IMG/VR virus record: IMGVR_UViG_3300043496_000139 | Location: 1-42,725 of that record | Source: a virus | DNA: 42,725 nt | Reading direction: 5' to 3' (one strand) | In this document: positions 30,691 through 38,802 of the stretch, piece after piece | Layout: each line of letters opens with the position of its first letter | Numbering within the stretch: the stretch's first letter is position 1 | The notes under the pieces: generated by a model | The model's input: the letters and a program-made list of their open reading frames with translations, nothing else | Database searches by the model: none | Told to the model about the DNA's origin: nothing | Made by a program: the position numbers and the translations under genes

Positions 30691-32802
30691 CTAGCCTCCT
30701 CCGTAGTATTGGCTTGCTTGCATCGTGCGCTCGTCGGCGGTGCGCTCTGCAAAAGCGGCTGCGCGCTCTAGCGGCGACTGCACTAATGTCTTGTGTGTTG
30801 TGTCCACGGTCTTGGCTGCGATGCGGCCGGCAATCTTCTTGTCTTCGAGCTCCATGTCATTCTGGTGCTGCTTATCCATTTCGGCGGATTTAGCCTGGGC
30901 CTGGATCGCGGCGGGGTTCTGCATCATCTGTTGCTGCTTTTCCTGGTCGGTCATGGGCACAATCAAATCCCGCTTGTTCTTCCACTCACTCATGTCCAGA
31001 ACCATATTGACCAACTCCATAGCGTTGATCTTCCATCCGGTCTCTGAGAGTTGCTGGACGAGCGCCTGATTGCCCAGGACTTCAAGCAGGAAGGGGAGGG
31101 CTTGCGCCATGCGGTTGCGCGCTGCAAGTTTGGTGCCGGCCAGGGTCTCAAACTTGACGGGCATCGACATAAAATCCTGGAAGTCGGGCACGAGGTCTTC
31201 TGTGCGCTCTGCCAGAACATCGCGGATTTCGCTTATCGGCATCCGCTCTTTAATCATCTGGAACACGAATTTGAGGAAGGGGATTAGAACCCCGTCGCAA
31301 ACCCTGTCCACGGGAGACTGGATGCGCGCGCTCGAGGCGGCCGCTACTGCTCCCGCGCCGGTGCCTGACCTTACAATGCTCGATCCTCGTCCTGGGATAG
31401 AACCTTGCACTGTCGCCTGATCTGCTCCTGTCGCGCCTTCGGCGGAAGCTACAACGGATTGAATGGCGCGCCAAGCATCGGGCGGGACTTGTGGCTGGGC
31501 AACAAGAGCAATGGCTTTGGTCGCGTCATTACCGTCCACCATGCGGATGCCACCCAGCCTCCTACGTTGATCTTGCGTAGGAACGTTCGCGCCACGAGCC
31601 ACGGCGTACTCAGGCTGAACAGCGAAAGCCAAAATATCCAGAAGGGCGTTCAACATCCCCTGCTCAACCCTCTGGTCTGCGCCGGCAATGCGGCCAACTC
31701 CCATGCCATAGCCGGCGTTATCAATGTCCCAGTAGTTCGCGGAGAAAAATGGTTTGTCGGGGAGTTTGTGCGGGTTCTTGCGAATCACGCATTTTTGCTG
31801 CAGTACCACGCGAACCTCAGTCTTACTCCACCATTCCAAAACCTGCATCGGTTTCATTAGCGGATCTTCGCTGTAGGTATCGTCACGGCGCGCGGCGTGA
31901 TGGACGCTGGTGTTTGCGCTCAAAGATTCTTCGGTGCCTTCGATGCTTTCGGTCTGCTCCTCATCGTTGGGCATGAAGATGGCGCGCAAAACATCGTCAC
32001 TGGGAATGTCGTACTCGTCATTTTCGCGGAGACGCTGAAGGTCGTCGTAGTTCAAATATCTTTCGTGGATGATCCACTTGGCTTTCCAAAGCTGGTTTGG
32101 GTTGCGCCACGTTGGATCCACAAAGACGGTTCCCAGTTCGCACTTTTCGAAGATGGGCCGGTTGCGGGTTACTTCCACGTCCACGGCTTCGAACTCGTCA
32201 CTGGCCTCGGTGAAGACGGTCATGGGTTTGCCGAACGGCATATCGACCTGGGGCGGTGCCACTTTGCGCTTGTAATGCGTCTCGACGCGGGTTTCAGTTT
32301 CCCAGCCGCCTTTGAAAATCACGGTTCCCTGGTTGGTCATGCCCTGGATGCCGTAACTGAGCTCCTGCTTGAAACTGATCTGGTCCAGAAGTTCGGCTAT
32401 CAGTTCCTTCCACGCGCGCGCGGAGTCCTGGTGCGATGACGGCCGGGGGCGTATGTCGAAGGGGGTCGGGTCCGAAAAAACTGCCCCCGATATCGCGGGG
32501 GCCAAGGCGTTCACTTGTCTGGCAACGGAGAACCTTGAAACGTTCGCGCGCGTCACGCTGGAGTTCTCGAAGACGCTTAAGGTGCGCGGGGATTGGTACA
32601 AAATATCGGACTCGTTCCACATGAGCGGCCAGCGGCGGTCATTCAGCCATGCGCTTGCGCTCAGGTAGTCCTGGACCACGATGGAGAGGACGGCTTCATC
32701 TGTGTACTTCGGAGGGATGGCGGGGTTGCGGGGCGTCTCAACGTCCTTAGCATAAACGGGTTGTGACCAATTGCTAGCCGCCGCTAGCGTGGCTGTGGCC
32801 AT
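30691..32802 (-). CDS. Portal protein
   Basis: A 703-residue protein with podovirus-type portal layout: a helical N-terminus (DYLSASAWLNDRRWPLMWNE), a wing/stem region with TVFVDPTWRNPNQLWKAKWI, a long C-terminal helical crown (MVLDMSEWKNKRDLIVP onward), and an Ala/Gln-rich tail (QAQAKSAEMDKQHQ). Length matches P22-like portals with a barrel. It forms the dodecameric packaging and ejection channel at one capsid vertex. GGAGCG lies just before the ATG. Between it and the upstream gene lie about 115 bp of non-coding DNA. Confidence 0.85.
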   Translation of the reverse strand: MATATLAAASNWSQPVYAKDVETPRNPAIPPKYTDEAVLSIVVQDYLSASAWLNDRRWPLMWNESDILYQSPRTLSVFENSSVTRANVSRFSVARQVNALAPAISGAVFSDPTPFDIRPRPSSHQDSARAWKELIAELLDQISFKQELSYGIQGMTNQGTVIFKGGWETETRVETHYKRKVAPPQVDMPFGKPMTVFTEASDEFEAVDVEVTRNRPIFEKCELGTVFVDPTWRNPNQLWKAKWIIHERYLNYDDLQRLRENDEYDIPSDDVLRAIFMPNDEEQTESIEGTEESLSANTSVHHAARRDDTYSEDPLMKPMQVLEWWSKTEVRVVLQQKCVIRKNPHKLPDKPFFSANYWDIDNAGYGMGVGRIAGADQRVEQGMLNALLDILAFAVQPEYAVARGANVPTQDQRRRLGGIRMVDGNDATKAIALVAQPQVPPDAWRAIQSVVASAEGATGADQATVQGSIPGRGSSIVRSGTGAGAVAAASSARIQSPVDRVCDGVLIPFLKFVFQMIKERMPISEIRDVLAERTEDLVPDFQDFMSMPVKFETLAGTKLAARNRMAQALPFLLEVLGNQALVQQLSETGWKINAMELVNMVLDMSEWKNKRDLIVPMTDQEKQQQMMQNPAAIQAQAKSAEMDKQHQNDMELEDKKIAGRIAAKTVDTTHKTLVQSPLERAAAFAERTADERTMQASQYYGGG

Positions 32803-32916
32803 CGCTCCAGTACCTCACGCCAAAATAAGAAGCCCCAAAGCCCGTTCAAATGAAATTGCTTACTGTTTCAATTCGGGTTCGGGTCGGCGGTGTTACTGGT
32901 CGGCCACTTCCGGTCT
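32803..32916 (-). other. Short non-coding gap before portal
   Basis: About 114 bp with no gene. The inverted repeat GGTGAC/GTCACC around 32925-32945 lies just upstream, overlapping a tiny frame. No convincing promoter consensus was found on the minus strand. Confidence 0.4.
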
Positions 32917-32997
32917 CTACTGGGTGACAATCCCCTCGTCACCATTATGGAAAGTTAGGCGGATATTACCCTTCTGGGATGAGCATTGCAAACTCAT
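32917..32997 (-). CDS. Possible 26-residue peptide
   Basis: A 26-codon frame whose ATG shares one base with the preceding stop (TAATG), with an AGG just upstream. The peptide contains GNIRLTFHNGDEG, a beta-strand-like motif reminiscent of tiny DUF2292-type proteins, but truncated. It could as easily be chance. Confidence 0.3.
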   Translation of the reverse strand: MSLQCSSQKGNIRLTFHNGDEGIVTQ

Positions 32998-33299
32998 TAA
33001 CCTAACCTTCTCCGTTCTTGCGCTTTTTTGGTCAGTCCACACCTGCAGCCGTCGCGTCTACCGGAAAATTCGGCTATCTGCGCGCCGTAGCACGATCCCC
33101 TTGCACAGATGGGGTGGCCGTTGATTCTAATGGCGTGGAACGCTCCAACGGCGAAGCCGGGGCCGTCGCAATCGTCTCCACAACTACAGCACATATCCCC
33201 TGGCTCAACGGGTTTCAGCCTGGAGAGGCGGTGACTGTAGTTGGCGAGTTGATTTTCGGTATACAGTATCCCCTGTTCTGTAGGCTGATCCTGGCTCAC
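32997..33299 (-). CDS. Cysteine-rich phage protein
   Basis: A 100-residue protein. CCSCGDDCDGPG and later CARGSC, CRCG provide a dense set of cysteines in the C-terminal two-thirds, likely zinc-binding. The start is a GTG at 33299 overlapping the upstream stop (GTGA) with GGGAAG 7 nt away; a GTG at 33314 is possible but unneeded. Unknown function, between terminase and portal. Confidence 0.72.
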   Translation of the reverse strand: MSQDQPTEQGILYTENQLANYSHRLSRLKPVEPGDMCCSCGDDCDGPGFAVGAFHAIRINGHPICARGSCYGAQIAEFSGRRDGCRCGLTKKAQERRRLG

Positions 33300-33631
33300 G
33301 GGACAACTTCCCACTTTTCGGCCAGTTCGGTTGCATCGTAAGCGTCGGACGCGGCGTAACCGTCAACCAGTATCGTTACCTCTTGGCCGTCATCGTAGAT
33401 AACCGTTGCGAGGTCGCCTGTCGTTTTATTCCTGAGCCTCGTCCCTCTGCCTTGGGATGGGGTGGACGTATTTGCTGCCGCTATTCGCGCATTGTGATGC
33501 GTAAATTTGTACTCACCAAATGCTGCCTCATGGCATCTACTTCCTGCTGGTGCGTTACACCGAGGGCACTCGATGTTTAGAGGATCGGTTGCTTCCCCAC
33601 TCACACCCTCAACACTCGCCGCTTTATCCAT
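33296..33631 (-). CDS. Small zinc-finger protein after terminase
   Basis: A 111-residue protein with CPRCNAPAGSRC (22-33) and HH at about 45-46. This CxxC-APxGxxC-H-H arrangement is a known small phage zinc finger, common in actinobacteriophages and others. The C-terminal 50 residues look beta-rich (DLATVIYDDGQEVTILVDGY). It overlaps terminase by 8 nt. A DNA-binding or packaging-regulation role is possible. Confidence 0.75.
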   Translation of the reverse strand: MDKAASVEGVSGEATDPLNIECPRCNAPAGSRCHEAAFGEYKFTHHNARIAAANTSTPSQGRGTRLRNKTTGDLATVIYDDGQEVTILVDGYAASDAYDATELAEKWEVVP

Positions 33632-35372
33632 TCAATCCACCTAAAATGTTCTCTAGCCCAAGTTCGTTATAGGGCTCGTCGTTCGGGTCGGTGTATTCGG
33701 CCTCTTCTTCTTCTGGCTCCGGTTCGGGCCTCGCGTACTGGCCTCTCCCATAAATCATGTTGTACTTGTCGCGCTCTCTGACGGCGTTCCACGCCTCGTC
33801 TTCATCGTCCATTTCCCTGGCGATACTCTGGGGCAACAGGGCATCCGCCACGCGCGCTATGCAGTCGGGAATGGCGTTGTTCGGGAGCATCCCGTACTGG
33901 GTCAGTTGCAGCATAAGCGCGCGCAATTGCTTCATGCCGGCATTGAAGTAAAGCCGTCCCGTGGCGAGGTCTGCTTCGATGTTGCGGATTCTCAGGTCTC
34001 TCTGTCCGGTGTCGTCGTTGAAGTCCTGCCAGTCGATCCCTACATCCCAGCCCGTTGTAAGGGAGTAGTTCTGTATGGCTGACTGCATGAGGATGGCGCC
34101 TGGGGAGTCCTCGACGCTTATCCGGTGCATCTGGTACTTCCGCGCGAGAGTGACAACATGGTTAGCGAGAACGCTGGGCTTGTAGTGGCCTTCGATGGCC
34201 TCGACAATGTAACAGCGATTGCGGTACTCGATTCCGACAACAGCGGCCGCTGTCGTCCACTGGTGGCGGGTGCAAGGGAATCTCCAGTGGATGAAGGTTC
34301 GGCCTTCGAGCGGCAAAGCATCCTCATTCACCATCGCGCGCAAAATCTGATCCTGCGAAAACACAACCTCGGCCGCGCCATACTCGTCGTTCTGATACTG
34401 CGTCATAAACGAATCGAATCCGTTGTCATATTCTGCGCGGAGATAGTCGTAACTGAGGATCTTCGGAAACAGCAAGACCACTTCGTCCTCATCGGGAAAA
34501 CCGTTCTGATCCAGCCGCTCTCCGCTCTTGAGAATCAATGACGGCTTAACGATCCGCCTCACTTCGCCTGGGCGCGTGGTCAGTACCTCGTCTGCAAAAA
34601 CATCTCCGGTTCCGTATGAAGTCCCGCACTTGGTTTCCAGTCCCAGGGGCAAGAGAACCTTACGCGCAAGTTTGTATTTTTTGGTGATCTGAGCTCGGTT
34701 CTCGTACTTCTGGGAGTTGCGATTATTTGAAATATCGTCAATGACGAGATAGTTGGGGTGATACCCCGATAGTCCTGACTCCACGGATTCCCCCCATATC
34801 GCCGGCTCAATGATGCGGGGCTCGTCCTGGCGGATAGCGGCGGTAAACTCGCCGGTGTCGGGTTCCTTGCCCACGCAGAGCTCTGGGAAGAGTGCTTGAA
34901 AGAGGGTAGGGGGGCGGTTCGGTCTCCTGACAAAGAATCCACCAACCTGTTTCACAAAGTCCCATGCAAGGTCTCTGCGGCCGCAAAGGATCATTATTGA
35001 AATGGTCCTCGGCCAGCAAATGATGAGTTGCGCGCAATTGGCGAGAGAGATGGTGGTTTTGTAGACGCCACGGGGAAGCAAGAGGGATCCACGGCGTTTA
35101 CCCTGCTTGATACTCCCCGATATCCACTCATCGAGTGATAGCCCTGGCTCTTTCTGCAGGAAGAAGCCTATGGCCTCGTGGTGTATCTCTTCATCGACTA
35201 AGCAGAATCCCAGTACCCAGCAAAGCGCAAGTAAATTGGTCTGGCAGACGCGCCGGCCGTCATCACGGAGTTTTTCGTCTTCCTGTACCAGTACGGTGAG
35301 CTCCGCGCGCCATCGCTTGTTATCGTGTTGGTCCTGGGTCTCGTCCTTCAATCGACGCCAGTTGAAGGGCAT
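33624..35372 (-). CDS. terL: Terminase large subunit
   Basis: A 582-residue protein with phage terminase motor features: Walker A-like LLLPRGVYKTT (97-107; the KTT form of PRG-type terminases), Walker B YLVIDDISN (208-216), and a C-terminal RNase H-like nuclease domain from about 370 with metal-site candidates (ISVEDSPG near 425, DCIARVADALL near 520). It ends in a Glu/Pro-rich tail. It cuts concatemers and pumps DNA through the portal. No small subunit is recognised next to it. AAGGTTG precedes the ATG. Confidence 0.88.
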   Translation of the reverse strand: MPFNWRRLKDETQDQHDNKRWRAELTVLVQEDEKLRDDGRRVCQTNLLALCWVLGFCLVDEEIHHEAIGFFLQKEPGLSLDEWISGSIKQGKRRGSLLLPRGVYKTTISLANCAQLIICWPRTISIMILCGRRDLAWDFVKQVGGFFVRRPNRPPTLFQALFPELCVGKEPDTGEFTAAIRQDEPRIIEPAIWGESVESGLSGYHPNYLVIDDISNNRNSQKYENRAQITKKYKLARKVLLPLGLETKCGTSYGTGDVFADEVLTTRPGEVRRIVKPSLILKSGERLDQNGFPDEDEVVLLFPKILSYDYLRAEYDNGFDSFMTQYQNDEYGAAEVVFSQDQILRAMVNEDALPLEGRTFIHWRFPCTRHQWTTAAAVVGIEYRNRCYIVEAIEGHYKPSVLANHVVTLARKYQMHRISVEDSPGAILMQSAIQNYSLTTGWDVGIDWQDFNDDTGQRDLRIRNIEADLATGRLYFNAGMKQLRALMLQLTQYGMLPNNAIPDCIARVADALLPQSIAREMDDEDEAWNAVRERDKYNMIYGRGQYARPEPEPEEEEAEYTDPNDEPYNELGLENILGGLNG

Positions 35373-35375
35373 GGA

Positions 35376-35591
35376 TCAACCTTTTTCTGTTGTGATTTTT
35401 AGCGTAGAGAACGGACGGCCAGCCGGGTCTGTGAATGTCCCTGCTATGTATGTATCCTCTACCGTTTTCACGCGAATCAATCCTCCATGTTCGGGGGTGA
35501 TGATGAGGGGTTCGCGTTTCTCGCCAAGATAATGCTTCTTCAGCCAGTCGCTAAATTCGTAAATGTCGGTGAGCTCTGGCAACTTCTCCAT
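35376..35591 (-). CDS. Hypothetical protein upstream of terminase
   Basis: A 71-residue protein that looks like a helix (LTDIYEFSDWLKKHY) followed by strands (EPLIITPEHGGLIRVKTVED, TYIAGTFTDPAG). The start is the ATG at 35591, sharing a base with the preceding stop (TGATG) and with GAGGAG upstream; a TTG at 35594 is less likely. Size and place fit a small terminase subunit or accessory protein, but no HTH is visible. Confidence 0.7.
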   Translation of the reverse strand: MEKLPELTDIYEFSDWLKKHYLGEKREPLIITPEHGGLIRVKTVEDTYIAGTFTDPAGRPFSTLKITTEKG

Positions 35592-35854
35592 CAAGACTCC
35601 TCGGCCTCGTCGGGAATATCCGCCATGTGGTCCTTCATGTGGGCCAGAAGTTCGTCATGGTTGGCGAGGGCGTATTCAGCCTCTCCGCGCTGCCCGTCCA
35701 TTGGGTAGTTGCCGTGTTTGTCGCGGAGCATGTGGCGCGCGATATAGCCCTTGTTCTCGGTGCGCCTGACGTGAATCTCGTGAGCGTGTAGCTTCTTGCC
35801 TTTGCCGCCCAGGATCTTCTGTACTTCCTGCGGTGCTGCGGTGGTTCGATCCAT
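35591..35854 (-). CDS. Conserved small phage protein
   Basis: An 87-residue protein. The core KKLHAHEIHVRRTENKGYIARHML resembles a small conserved family of phage proteins (short beta hairpin with HEIHVRR and GYI). The C-terminal acidic helix carries repeated His residues. The start is the ATG at 35854 with a perfect GGAGG 7 nt away; a longer in-frame extension overlaps the membrane-protein gene and is dropped. Confidence 0.72.
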   Translation of the reverse strand: MDRTTAAPQEVQKILGGKGKKLHAHEIHVRRTENKGYIARHMLRDKHGNYPMDGQRGEAEYALANHDELLAHMKDHMADIPDEAEES

Positions 35855-35865
35855 CGCGCGCCTCC

Positions 35866-36015
35866 TTACCGTACAAGATGGCCGGCCAGAATGACCGACA
35901 GTACCCAAAAGGCTAGGCCGGCTGCAACAAGACGATTGAACCAGGGCGGGGGATTCCAAAATGCGGCGAGGGTAAAGCACACAAACGCGAAAACCAGAAG
36001 GATGAGAGTTAACAT
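35866..36015 (-). CDS. Small two-span membrane protein
   Basis: A 49-residue protein with two hydrophobic segments (LTLILLVFAFVCFTLAAF and LVAAGLAFWVLSVILAG) separated by a short NPPPWFN turn: a compact hairpin membrane protein. The start overlaps the previous stop by 7 nt, and the next gene's RBS follows its stop. A holin-like shape this far from the lysis genes is odd. Confidence 0.68.
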   Translation of the reverse strand: MLTLILLVFAFVCFTLAAFWNPPPWFNRLVAAGLAFWVLSVILAGHLVR

Positions 36016-36251
36016 TTTGACCTCACAATGCAAAAGCGATTGACGTAGGCTTTATGTCCGTCTTCAAACTCGATTTGGGCGAGTGTGCCGCTTTGGTGGA
36101 GGATGCGGCATTTCTGGCCTTTCCGTTCGTTGATCCCGTGGCGGAGTACGTGGCGGAAGGCGTTGGGTGTTTCGGGGGTGATTGTAGCAGTACCCAAACG
36201 CATTATGCCTTTTTCGGCCAGCTTGCGGAACTCTCTATCTTCCTCCTCCAT
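36009..36251 (-). CDS. Small conserved phage protein
   Basis: An 80-residue protein. GGAGG 6 nt before the ATG. The C-terminal part (GQKCRILHQSGTLAQIEFEDGHKAYVNRF) looks like a small SH3/OB-type barrel; the N-terminus is acidic and helical. Function unknown. Confidence 0.7.
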   Translation of the reverse strand: MEEEDREFRKLAEKGIMRLGTATITPETPNAFRHVLRHGINERKGQKCRILHQSGTLAQIEFEDGHKAYVNRFCIVRSKC

Positions 36252-36266
36252 CTTCGGCCTCCATGT

Positions 36267-36539
36267 TCACTGAGTTTTTCCAAGGTGGCAGGGTAGTTTT
36301 ATGCTCGTGGGATCGTCGGGCCTTCCTGCAGTGGTCACGATTACCCGGAAGCCGCATAAGCAACACTCCACTATGTATTGACCGCAGCGTTTCGCTGGAT
36401 AGGGAAGGTCTACGGTGCAGGTCTGCGTAGCCCCTTCGCTAACGTCTAGCTTTATGCCGTCGGGATAGTTCGGGTTTGGCGCGCATTGTGGCTCCCTGCC
36501 GGCGTCGTTCCATTGCACGATAAATTGATCCTCACTCAC
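36267..36539 (-). CDS. Conserved cysteine-containing phage protein
   Basis: A 90-residue protein: EDQFIVQWND, then NPNYPDGIKLDVS, then CTVDLPYPAKRCGQYIVECCLCG and KLPCHLG. I recognise this as a small protein common in phages of Proteobacteria and Acidobacteria-like hosts, function unassigned. The start is a GTG at 36539, 6 nt after GGAGG. The cysteines may bind zinc. Confidence 0.75.
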   Translation of the reverse strand: MSEDQFIVQWNDAGREPQCAPNPNYPDGIKLDVSEGATQTCTVDLPYPAKRCGQYIVECCLCGFRVIVTTAGRPDDPTSIKLPCHLGKTQ

Positions 36540-36792
36540 TTGTAGCCTCCTCCTTTGCCGTCTTCTTCTCTGCGCGCCTCCATGCCATGTACCGCGCGCG
36601 CTCCTCGGCTGTCGATGGTCTGAGGCAGTAGCGGCATTGCTTCTGATCCAACTTGCTCCGCATGAAGTCTCTGCGCGCCTTGGTACAGGCTTTCGAGCAA
36701 GTTATTGCATCGCTCTTACGGTCTGTTGGGATCGGATTTTTGCAGTTGACGCAAAACATTGTGTTGCCGGTGAAGCTGTCTTTTCGTGCCAT
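36532..36792 (-). CDS. Small zinc-finger protein
   Basis: An 86-residue basic protein with FCVNCKNPI (CxxC), CSKACTKAR, and CRYC, plus a Lys-rich C-terminal helix (RRAEKKTAKEEATSE). GGAGAAAGA precedes the ATG. It is a putative nucleic-acid-binding zinc protein. Confidence 0.75.
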   Translation of the reverse strand: MARKDSFTGNTMFCVNCKNPIPTDRKSDAITCSKACTKARRDFMRSKLDQKQCRYCLRPSTAEERARYMAWRRAEKKTAKEEATSE

Positions 36793-36801
36793 TCTTTCTC
36801 C

Positions 36802-36984
36802 TTATTCCTCGTCTTCTAGCCCCAACTCTGGAAGGTCTTTACTGAGACGTGCGCGCGCTACTTCAATGTTCGCCGCCTGGGTCACTACTCGCGCCATCGC
36901 TGAATAGGTCTTCGCCACTTCCATATCTATCTCGCCGTTCAAGACTCTGCTGCAAACGGCGTTCACTTGTTGGGCGAACTGCAT
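36802..36984 (-). CDS. Small helical protein overlapping upstream gene in another frame
   Basis: A 60-residue helical protein (QFAQQVNAVCSRVLNGEID, MEVAKTYSAMARVVTQAAN). The frame could begin at an ATG at 37092 (96 residues) but the upstream part is compositionally poor, so the ATG at 36984 is preferred. It shares 122 bp with the 3' end of the previous gene in another frame. The ELxxxxL pattern is common among phage proteins of unknown role. Confidence 0.6.
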   Translation of the reverse strand: MQFAQQVNAVCSRVLNGEIDMEVAKTYSAMARVVTQAANIEVARARLSKDLPELGLEDEE

Positions 36985-37255
36985 GATTGTTTTCGGCTGC
37001 TTCCAGTGCTCTTTCGAGTTTTTTGGTCGCGTTGCGGAGTGCGTGGAGCTCCGCTGGGATGTAGTACCCGGTTTTTTCCCTGTATCTGACAACTCTTCTC
37101 ATCCTCCGTTCTGGGTGTCGCCGTACAGATGCCTTGTCTGCTCGACGGATGGCATCCTTACCGGATTCGGTGTTTTTGTACGTCTTTCGGTAGCAGTTCG
37201 GACAGGGGCCGTTTTTGCTGCGCTTGTGATCCCTGCCGCATTTCGGGCAACTCAC
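36863..37255 (-). CDS. Zinc-ribbon phage protein with extended C-terminus
   Basis: A 130-residue protein. The start is a GTG at 37255 (GTGA overlap with the previous stop; GGAGG 7 nt away). CPKCG and CPNC around residues 3-20 form a zinc ribbon, then a charged Arg-rich helix (DAIRRADKASVRRHPERRMR) and a coiled coil (ATKKLERALEAAENN). The last 40 residues look random and overlap a better-looking frame, so either the ending is marginal or a frameshift exists. Confidence 0.65.
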   Translation of the reverse strand: MSCPKCGRDHKRSKNGPCPNCYRKTYKNTESGKDAIRRADKASVRRHPERRMRRVVRYREKTGYYIPAELHALRNATKKLERALEAAENNHAVRPTSERRLQQSLERRDRYGSGEDLFSDGASSDPGGEH

Positions 37256-37764
37256 TCCTGCTCCTCCTGATGCTTGTAGTTCTTGAAACTCCATCGTTTC
37301 GGCTTTCCAACCTGTGTCACCACAACAAAGCGAAACTCTGGGAACATCTCGGCCGCTATCTTGGTCTTAACTCTCGCGTCGTCTTCCCAGTGCCCTTTGG
37401 TCTCGTGGAGCTCCAGCCGGCCGTCATTCTTGACCACCAAAAAATCTGGGTTGTAGAAGGTCGCGCGCGCCAACTTCAGTTTGATCCCCTCAAACTTCCA
37501 TCCCGCTATCTCTCCGCACAGCCGGCGCGTTTCGAGGTAGGCGGCATATTTCTTTTCGATGCCGTTCATTTCGTTGGCAACGTGGCGGCGGCGGCTGTCG
37601 ATCGCTCCCGCAAGTTCCTCCCGTTCCGCCATCCTATCGACGTGTCCCACGGGTTTTTTTGGCGGCAAAGGATCTGGTGTCGGCGGGGTTCTAATCTTGA
37701 TCCCCAGCCGCGCGTTTTGCTCTGCGATAGCCTCTCTCCACGTTCCGCTTGACATAACCTCCAC
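37252..37764 (-). CDS. PD-(D/E)XK nuclease-like protein (DUF1064-type)
   Basis: A 170-residue protein. ATFYNPDFLVV, then RLELHETKG (E-x-K) and ARVKTKIAAEMFPEFRFVVV match the PD...ExK core of DUF1064-type phage nucleases, which are often placed near replication or packaging genes and resemble T7 endonuclease I-like enzymes. Residues 1-85 are a charged helical domain (GHVDRMAEREELAGAIDSRRR). The start is the GTG at 37764 preceded by GGAGG; an ATG at 37755 with a close GGAGG is an alternative. First gene of the leftward operon. Confidence 0.75.
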   Translation of the reverse strand: MEVMSSGTWREAIAEQNARLGIKIRTPPTPDPLPPKKPVGHVDRMAEREELAGAIDSRRRHVANEMNGIEKKYAAYLETRRLCGEIAGWKFEGIKLKLARATFYNPDFLVVKNDGRLELHETKGHWEDDARVKTKIAAEMFPEFRFVVVTQVGKPKRWSFKNYKHQEEQE

Positions 37765-37785
37765 CTTACCTCCAGTATGGCTCTT
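37749..37785 (+). promoter_or_regulatory. Possible promoter of rightward operon, near-leaderless
   Basis: A consensus TTGACA (37749-37754) is followed, 18 bp on, by the weak CAGTAT. Predicted initiation near 37785 would give an mRNA starting at or next to the ATG at 37786, and neither ATG here (37777 or 37786) has a Shine-Dalgarno. The divergent starts are only 12 to 21 bp apart. Confidence 0.4.
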
Positions 37786-38010
37786 ATGGCAAATAAAAAA
37801 GTGCCGGTTGGCGGTGCGCCTAGACCGGATTTATACAGCAAAAAACGGAGTGGGACGGTGAAGACCGGGATTCGCATTTCGGTGGCGGATAACAAGCTGC
37901 TGCGGAAGGCTGCGGAACTGGAGCGCATGTCTCAAAGTCTCTGGATGGTGAGGGCGTTACTGGCTGCGGCAAAGGAACGCATCGCAGAGGAGGGGGCTGA
38001 TGGCAAATAG
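37786..38010 (+). CDS. Ribbon-helix-helix type small protein (DUF1778-like)
   Basis: A 74-residue protein. VKTGIRISVADNKLLRKAAEL then SQSLWMVRALLAAAKERI follows an RHH pattern (short strand, two helices) like DUF1778 antitoxins, with a basic N-terminal arm. No toxin is next to it, so a solo transcriptional regulator at the divergent promoter is more likely. An ATG at 37777 would add three residues; neither has a Shine-Dalgarno. Confidence 0.7.
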   Translation: MANKKVPVGGAPRPDLYSKKRSGTVKTGIRISVADNKLLRKAAELERMSQSLWMVRALLAAAKERIAEEGADGK

Positions 38011-38596
38011 TTATCCGCTGGAGTGGCCTCTTGGCTGGGACAGGGCGGGGATTCAGGTTCAATCCCGCTTCGACACTCCAACCTCGAAGGCTTATAGCCT
38101 CATTGTTTCTGAAGTGCATCGCCTGGGGGGAACGTCTCTTGTCATCTCCACCAACCTGCCACTTAAGAACGATGGGACTCCGCGCCTGGACCGTGAGCCC
38201 GTGGACCCAGGTGTGGCCGTCTACTTTATTCGGCGGGGCAAACAGACCGTGTTTGCCTGTGACAAGTTTGATGCTCTACGCGACAACATGACTTCCATCG
38301 CCAAGACGATTGAGGCCATGCGCTCCATCGAGCGGTGGGGAGCGTCGGAGATGATGGAACGCGCCTTTTCCGGTTTCAAGGCTCTACCTCAGACGGCCGG
38401 CGCGGGAGAGGACTGCTGGATCGTCCTCAATGTTCCTCCCATGTCGCCGGCTCACCTTGTCACCCTGGCGCATCGTGATCTGATCCGCAAGCTACACGCG
38501 GCAAACGCAGAATCAGCCGCTTTTTCTCGCGTGAACGTGGCGAGAGATGACGCTTTGAAGGCATTACTAGCAGCACAAAAAGGAGCAACAACGTAA
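38000..38596 (+). CDS. Conserved phage protein (often annotated DnaJ-domain)
   Basis: A 198-residue protein: YPLEWPLGWDR start, then SLIVSEVHRLGGTSLVISTN, DPGVAVYFIRRGKQTVFACDKF and a strongly conserved IEAMRSIERWGASEMMERAFSGFKALP helix. Phage and plasmid homologues of this pattern sit beside replication genes and sometimes carry a C-terminal J-domain; here a short helical end (HRDLIRKLHAANAE) is too brief to be certain. The role may be in single-strand-templated replication or recruitment of host DnaK. GGAGG precedes the start. Confidence 0.78.
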   Translation: MANSYPLEWPLGWDRAGIQVQSRFDTPTSKAYSLIVSEVHRLGGTSLVISTNLPLKNDGTPRLDREPVDPGVAVYFIRRGKQTVFACDKFDALRDNMTSIAKTIEAMRSIERWGASEMMERAFSGFKALPQTAGAGEDCWIVLNVPPMSPAHLVTLAHRDLIRKLHAANAESAAFSRVNVARDDALKALLAAQKGATT

Positions 38597-38802
38597 TGGC
38601 AAAGACCAGCACACTAACCCGCGATACTCAACCGAAGGTCGCGGCTGCTCTGATTCCCAGGGCAACCGATCCCCGCTCAGAATTGTTTTGGCTACTCGGC
38701 CGCATCGAAGGCCAGGGAGTTGAAGGGGCTGCGCGAATCGCAACGCTCGTCATTGAACTTTTGGATCCACCAACGGCCGGCGAAGTACAGGAGACTGAGT
38801 AA
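38596..38802 (+). CDS. Small hypothetical protein
   Basis: A 68-residue protein with a helical middle (RSELFWLLGRIEGQGVEGAA) and a short tail. TAATG overlap with the previous stop and AGGAG upstream. No family. Confidence 0.7.
   Translation: MAKTSTLTRDTQPKVAAALIPRATDPRSELFWLLGRIEGQGVEGAARIATLVIELLDPPTAGEVQETE

Noticed and set aside
30573-30893. Rightward serine-rich frame opposite the acidic mini-protein
   Set aside because: It is the complement of glutamate codons and overlaps the portal gene; nothing supports it.
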